Below are positions 58,528 to 64,000 of a stretch of DNA of 64,000 nucleotides, piece by piece. The translations under genes were made by a program, and so were the position numbers. How positions within the stretch are numbered: position 1 is the first letter of the stretch; the number at the start of each line of letters is the position of its first letter. The notes under the pieces were generated by a model. It was not told the origin of the DNA. It did no database searches and worked only from the letters and a program-made list of their open reading frames with translations. This DNA comes from Henckelia pumila (Eukaryota > Streptophyta > Magnoliopsida > Lamiales > Gesneriaceae), in NCBI RefSeq assembly GCF_033568475.1, contig NC_133123.1, forward strand, positions 134,252,242 to 134,316,241. Direction: 5' to 3'.

Positions 58528-61109
58528 TGTAAGGCCCGGGATTATTTGATTTAATCCAAAATTAATTAATTTTAATCTGAGTATATTTAATTTGAGAATT
58601 TTGGAGTTTTGAATTAAATTCTAATATTCTTAAATTATTTAGGATTGAAATTAAATTAAAAAGATTTGCCGAGGACCGATTTGCAATTAAGCAAGACTTG
58701 AGGGGCCAAAGTGCAAATATGGAAAATTGACTTGGAAACTTTTCTGAATATGAGTTTATACGTGTAGCATGTATGTATCTTCAGAATTATTATCTTATTC
58801 AGCCAATAAATCGGAAACCTCAGCTCCAAGTCCATTCTCCATTTTAAAAACTTGATAACTTTTGCTCCGGTTGTCCGAATTCAATTCCGAAAAGAGTTCC
58901 GGACTCCTTGCAAGAAGGGCTATCTATTGATGTAAGTATTGTAGAGATTTATTGTGTTTCGAAATTGAGTGATGGGGCAGGAATTAGAGTTGAGCATGAT
59001 TATGAGTTCTTGAGCTTCTATGTTGATTATATCGATGGTAGATTGAAGAACGAGCGTCGTTTGCTTTCTATATAAATGTCCAGCCATTATTTCGAAATTC
59101 TTACCATCTGATTATGTTGGTATATGTTATATTATTGCTGATATGGTATGGTGATGAAGTTGATATGAATGTTAGAATTGATAGAAGTTAGTTTCGGTTA
59201 CCGAGTTTGTACCGTTACTCCGCCGATTTAGAATTTGAAACTGTTTTGATGGCTTATGATGGAATTGTGGATGAAGTGAGTTCTTGCTGATGTTATGAGT
59301 TATTTTTGCTGTGTTTTCAGTTTTGAAAACAGGGGGATCGAACTCGAACCTTCAGCTTCGAACCGGGATCGAATGGGGCCAAGATTTATGAAGTTGAGCC
59401 TTGAAAATCAAGTAGTGTTTGAGCAGATTTTTTATACAAGGTTATGTTGTATGGCTTGACCAGATTTGGGAGCAGATTTTGATAGCCTTGAAGAGCTTGA
59501 AACCAAGACAAGAAAGGTATAAACCAACATCGAACCACGGGATATATAACTCGAGTTAGATTGACTTGAGTTTCCCTAAACCGCATACTTATTTGTTTCT
59601 TGTTGGAATTGATTTATTTTCAAGTCCATAGATATATGTTCTTGATTGTTTAATTGATAGATGAATTGTATGAGATAGATGATGGCATAGATAGATAAGT
59701 CTATTGTCTTTCCTTGCTAGATTAGCTTGTCTCTTGTAGGTGGCTTAGATTAATGCTTCTAGAATTGGTTGCATCTTGATAAGCCACTAGATCTTAAAGA
59801 GTTGAAGGCGGATGTGCCATGTCTTAGGAAGGCAGATGTGCCAAATTACAGAATGTTTGGACTTGTATCGATATGCGTAGGAGTAGATCGACTCCTATGA
59901 CCGAAGATCGATATAGTGGACTAAAGTTTGGGAATAAGAACGTACCGCCACCTCGAATGGGAGAGTAGGTGGGAGATTTGTTGCGTTCTTATTCAAACCG
60001 GGATCCCTAGATGAGAGTTGAGAAAATAGTCAAGTCTTGGTCTAGAGTTAAGACTAAGAGTCAAGATCAAGAAGTCATACAAAAACAAAAGTAGAGTCAA
60101 GACTAAGATACTACTTAGATTTGATAGATGACTTTGTGTGGCTGAATATATTATGCTTTGAATATAGCATGTTTTTGTGCTACGCTTTGATTTATAGCAT
60201 GCCTTTGTTATATGCTTTGAATTATAGCATGTATTGTGGTTCATGAATATTTTTATGAATTAATTATGATAGTAATTACACTTGAACTTGATAGCATGCT
60301 ATATGTTGCTTATACTGGGAAATGTATTTCTCACCGGAGATATCCGGCTGTTGTTGTGTTTGTATGTGTGCATGACAACAGGTAGTTCGGGATCAGGACA
60401 GAAGCGAGCATGAAGAACAGAGATTGAGAGTTAGAGTGGAGATCCGAGTTTAGATGTTCATTGTGCTGTCAATGTTTAGTGTAAACACTAGAGGCATGAT
60501 TATGTTGTAGCTACCTTTGCCAAGACTTGTTGTACATGATTGAATGGAAGTTCTTTGATGTAATATGTTGATATTGTATCTTAATCTCTCTTGCTTGATA
60601 TAAGAGGTTAGTTTGAGCTTAACTTAGTAGCTTTGTCATGATTTTGTGCTATCAACTTATATTATGTTAAGTTTCATGCTAGAAATGATCTACAAGATAG
60701 AATGTGTATTGATACTAGCTTATGTGCATGTAAAGACTTGTATGAGTTGAAGCTAGATGATCAATAAGTGAAAGAACCTGTGTTGACAGCAAAATGGCAT
60801 CTGTTGAGGTTTTTGGAAATGAGCCCTCTCGATCGGGTGATTATCACCGATCGAGCGAGGCCCTTATATTGGAAACAGTGAGTGAGAATTTTGGGCTCGC
60901 TCGATCGGTGAAGATTAACCGATCGAGCGAGGCCAAAATATTCCCAACCCGAGAAGTTGGCTTCAGGGCTCGCTCGATCGGGTGTTTTTCACCGATCGAG
61001 CGAGGTGCTCTATTTTAAAAAAAAAAAAAATTTGTTTGATGATTGACTTATTATTATGATTATTTGGTTAATTGTATTGAAATGAGAGATTAGTACTCGG
61101 ATCCTCACA
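58528..61109 (+). mobile_element. 5' LTR of Ty3/gypsy element B, nested in A
   Basis: Starts TGTAAGGCCCGGGATTATT and ends GATCCTCACA, about 2.58 kb. It is followed by a primer binding site. The preceding 5 bases are GTATC; the matching duplication would be at the far end outside the window. Its sequence differs clearly from LTR A, so it is a separate element and not A's 3' LTR. Confidence 0.85.
60825..61005. repeat. GATCGAGC palindrome array in LTR B
   Basis: Three palindromes of the form CTCGCTCGATCGG...CCGATCGAGCGAG at 60825, 60894 and 60968, again about 70-75 bp apart and directly before an A run. The position and design are the same as in LTR A, but loops and spacers differ. Confidence 0.85.
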
Positions 61110-61114
61110 ATATG

Positions 61115-61126
61115 TGGTATCAAAGC
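61115..61126 (+). promoter_or_regulatory. primer binding site, gypsy element B
   Basis: TGGTATCAAAGC, an initiator tRNA-Met-type site with one change from that of element A, five bases after the LTR. Confidence 0.85.
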
Positions 61127-61544
61127 AAGAAAATTCTGGACTAAGATAGATAGTGAGTGGGGTAGATTGAGTCTTATTCCCTGCTTACTTATTTTATCAT
61201 GCAGAGATTTATTTACATAATTGAATTATATGTTGTAAATGCTAGCATGGTTTACTTTCAAGTATTTACTTATATGATGTTGTATTTATTTTATTTGAAA
61301 GTATGATATGATGGTTAAAGACACATGTTTCTTGGAATATCTGACATGATTCAAGCATGTGTTATGTGGTTTATGACATGTTACCCGACTATCTGAATTG
61401 ATTGGAAGCATGTTTTGGTATTCTTACCTTGATTATTTATTTAAGATTGAATCAGAACTGATTCTTGATCAGAGGTAAGATGATCAGAGGAGGACTGAGA
61501 TAGATTTAATGATTATGGTATCCTAACCATGTTGATAATCAGAT

Positions 61545-64000
61545 ATGTCTCGACAACCAGGACGACCAGCTACTAGACAGACAGTGGCAGATCCTCAGCC
61601 TGAACAGGAAAATAAAACACAGACATTTCCAGAATAGGTGAATGTAGCCCCGACAGTGCCACAAACACCATAAGCACCGAGAATAGAACAGGTCATTATA
61701 TCCGATGATTTGATGAATGTTACAGCTTCACCTATGGAAATACTGTTGAAACGGTTTCAGTATTTTAAACCGTCGATTTTGAAGGGGACGGAAAATTCAG
61801 TAGCTTGTGAGAGTTGGCTTGATGATATAGAAATGTTGTTTGATTCTCTTGATTACAGTGATGAACGGAGAGTCAGACTGATAGGCCATCAATTGCATGA
61901 AGTTGCAAAGAGTTGGTGGTTTACAACCAAGAGAGCCTTGGAGCATCGAGGTACAGTGATCACCTGGAAAGTCTTCAAAACTGAGTTTTACTAACGTTTC
62001 TTTCCAGTATCTTATCGCAAAGACATGGGTGCTGAATTTTCCAATCTGAACCAGGGGAATTTAAATGTTGAAGAATATGTTGCACAGTTTTCTACCTTGC
62101 TACGTTTTGCTCCACATGTTGCTGATAGTGATGAGGCAATGGCTGATCAGTTCATTAATGGACTGAATTCTGATGTGTTTACTTTGGTGAACACGGGGAG
62201 ACCGAATACTTTTGCTGATGCGATTGATCAAGCAAAGGGAGCAGAGGCTGGATTACTTAGACAGCGGAGAACATCAATTGTCTCACAGCCACAACAATAA
62301 GCTCAGTTTCAATCTCCATTCCCCAGATATGAGAGCGGAAGCAGCAACAATGGGAGGAAAAAAGTTTCTGAAAGCTCAAGGGAAACAGTTCAAGAAAACA
62401 GAGAGTAGTTTCCCCAGTTCTAGTGGAAGACAGGTGAGTTCCAATTATACCGGTGTGTATTGTAATCGATGTGGAGGAAGACATCAGACTGAGCAATGCC
62501 AAGGAGTCTCTGGTATTTGCAACATATGTCGTCAGCCAGGCCATTTCGCAAGAGTGTGTCCCCAGCGAGACTCTCAAAGATCACAAGGTATGGAGTCTTC
62601 GAAATCTGAGACTCAGTCAGAAAGCCAAACCTCAGATGATGTTTAGCAGGTAATTGTTCTATTGCCTAGTTTTATATTGCGAGATACCTATCCTTCGCAT
62701 ATGTTCTGTTTGAGCACTTTGTCATGTTGCCTGCATTACCTCTGAGCCATTATGTTCTGTAGTTGTGATCTCTTTACTTAGGAGGGGAGGTCTTATTTCT
62801 GTCAGAGTTGTCAGGAAAGGTATACTACAGTTTGAAGGTAATGTGAGAGATAGAGACTGTATTGTGCTTGATTTGTCAGATTATGACTGAATTATCGGTT
62901 TAGATATGTTAACCAAGTACAAGGATTTCGTAGATTGATTCAGAAAGTATGAGATTCAGAACTGAATTGATAAAAGGATGGGAATTCTACGATAAGAGTT
63001 TGAAATTTTGAATTTCTTTGATATCTATCTATCTATTTGTGAATTGATGATTACAGAAAGAGCAAGGGAATTCTTTATTATACAACAGATATGATGAAAG
63101 CTAGTCCAAAATTGACTAATCTATCAATGGTTAGGTAATTACTGATATGTTCCAGATGAAATTCTTGGATTACTTCCAGTCTGTGAGATGGACTTCGATA
63201 TGTAACTGATGTCAGGTATCTTATTGACTTTGAAAGTATCTTTTAGAATGGCACCAACAGAACTGCAAGAATTGAAAGAAATACAGACCAATGAGATTTT
63301 GGGCTAATGATCAGAAATTGAATAAGGCCACAATGATGACTTGCTATTGTTTGCCTTGACTAGCTGATTGATTTGAGCAGTTACAGAATTTATCGATTCT
63401 AACAGATGAGAAATGAATGCAGATGAGAAATGAATGCAGATGTGATAGAATTCTTGGTTCTAAAGCTTAGACTATCAATTAATTAGACTGAGCGAGATCA
63501 ATTGAATGCTTTATGAACATATTTGTAGTTCAGAATCGAAAGAAGATTAAATTCCGTTGAATTTTATTCTGAAAACTATCTATATTGGTATGAGATTGTG
63601 GTATCATATTTGATAGTTCTTAGAGATAGCATGATATGTTGTATTTGACGTTATACAATATGATGAAATAGCTAGAATCTATACAAGAAATGTTATTCCT
63701 TGCTATGAAAAATTTCCAAAAGGGTTTGCTTCTGGAATTGATATGACTCGATGATGTTGCAAAGATGTTGAAATCTAATGTGTCAGAGTACCATTTTGAG
63801 TTGTATGGTACTGATGCGCTATTGATCGTTTTGAGTTTGCGATTTACCTAAGTAGATTTCGACAAATAAACGAATATGCAATATTGGTTATGCTACGGAT
63901 AGGAGAAGATAGCTGTAAAAGAAGTTAATGACATGATGAGATGTCAGGAAGTATTAAAAATCTATTGTCGAGTTAGAGACTTTAGATTTATTTGATAGAC
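61545..64000 (+). pseudogene. gypsy element B gag-pol, heavily decayed, runs off window
   Basis: From ATG 61545 ('MSRQPGRPATRQTVADPQPE') the gag frame has stops at 61635 (TAG), 61671, 61992 and 62298 (TAA), then a frameshift. Gag motifs parallel element A ('CESWLDDIEMLFDSLDYSDE', 'KSWWFTTKRA'). Two zinc knuckles are intact ('CNRCGGRHQTEQC', 'CNICRQPGHFARVC', about 62454-62565). Beyond about 62650 protease and RT are only recognisable as scattered pieces full of stops and small indels. B inserted into A and yet is more decayed, so B may have been old or defective when it was copied, or it decays faster. Confidence 0.8.

Noticed and set aside
53933..61109. The two long LTRs as the pair of one element
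   Set aside because: They differ in sequence and length, and each is followed by its own primer binding site and gag. They are two nested elements.

Overview
This window is plant nuclear DNA, most likely from a eudicot. The signs are AT-rich intergenic sequence, GT-AG introns, a plant-specific family of secreted S-protein homologues (SPH, relatives of the poppy self-incompatibility S1 protein), a plant-specific DUF1635 gene, and dense layers of Ty1/copia, Ty3/gypsy, CACTA, MULE and hAT elements. I cannot name the species. Four genes look intact: three SPH genes and one DUF1635 gene. A fifth, a ULP1-like protease gene, is carried by a transposon.

Region 1 (about 3.7-25.4 kb) is a locally duplicated gene cluster. 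The unit is an SPH gene followed by a DUF1635 gene on the opposite strand. It is seen as SPH1 (5280-5714) with a decayed DUF1635 copy (about 10440-10795), SPH2 alone (12830-13270), and SPH3 (23316-23759) with an intact DUF1635 gene (24683-25379). The copies share TATA and W-box-like promoter motifs. They are separated by a CACTA-like element (6780-10027), four short MULE-type MITEs with 9-bp target duplications, a gypsy RNase H relic, and a dead copia element (about 15.24-21.15 kb, minus strand). A 1.83-kb solo-LTR-like insertion (17191-19019) splits the copia element.

Region 2 (25.4-30.9 kb) is AT-rich intergenic sequence with hAT-type non-autonomous elements.

Region 3 (30.9-53.9 kb) is a set of nested insertions. 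A cytosolic leucyl-tRNA synthetase (LeuRS) coding region on the minus strand is cut by a 21,140-bp CACTA element (32217-53356). The element is flanked by a perfect CTT duplication, and removing it restores the reading frame across the junction. Inside it sit fragments of host-like genes, a 2.8-kb solo LTR (34813-37612, target duplication ATCAG), and a 12.1-kb MULE (39670-51770, exact 9-bp duplication CGCAAACAA). The MULE carries an 11-exon ULP1-like cysteine protease gene (DUF1985 plus a C48 catalytic domain), a putative plant transposon-domain ORF with one amber stop, and a two-exon MURA transposase with one apparent 1-nt deletion. It also holds an array of CG-rich hairpins and many copies of an ACCGACTGA-like motif.

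Region 4 (53.9-64.0 kb) begins where the LeuRS remnant is cut again by a Ty3/gypsy element (LTR 53933-56024, PBS 56030, gag-pol with five in-frame TAG codons). That element's reverse transcriptase is in turn cut by a second gypsy element (LTR 58528-61109, PBS 61115), whose decayed gag-pol runs off the window.

All boundaries were read by eye. Product names rest on recognised motifs, and no database search was run.
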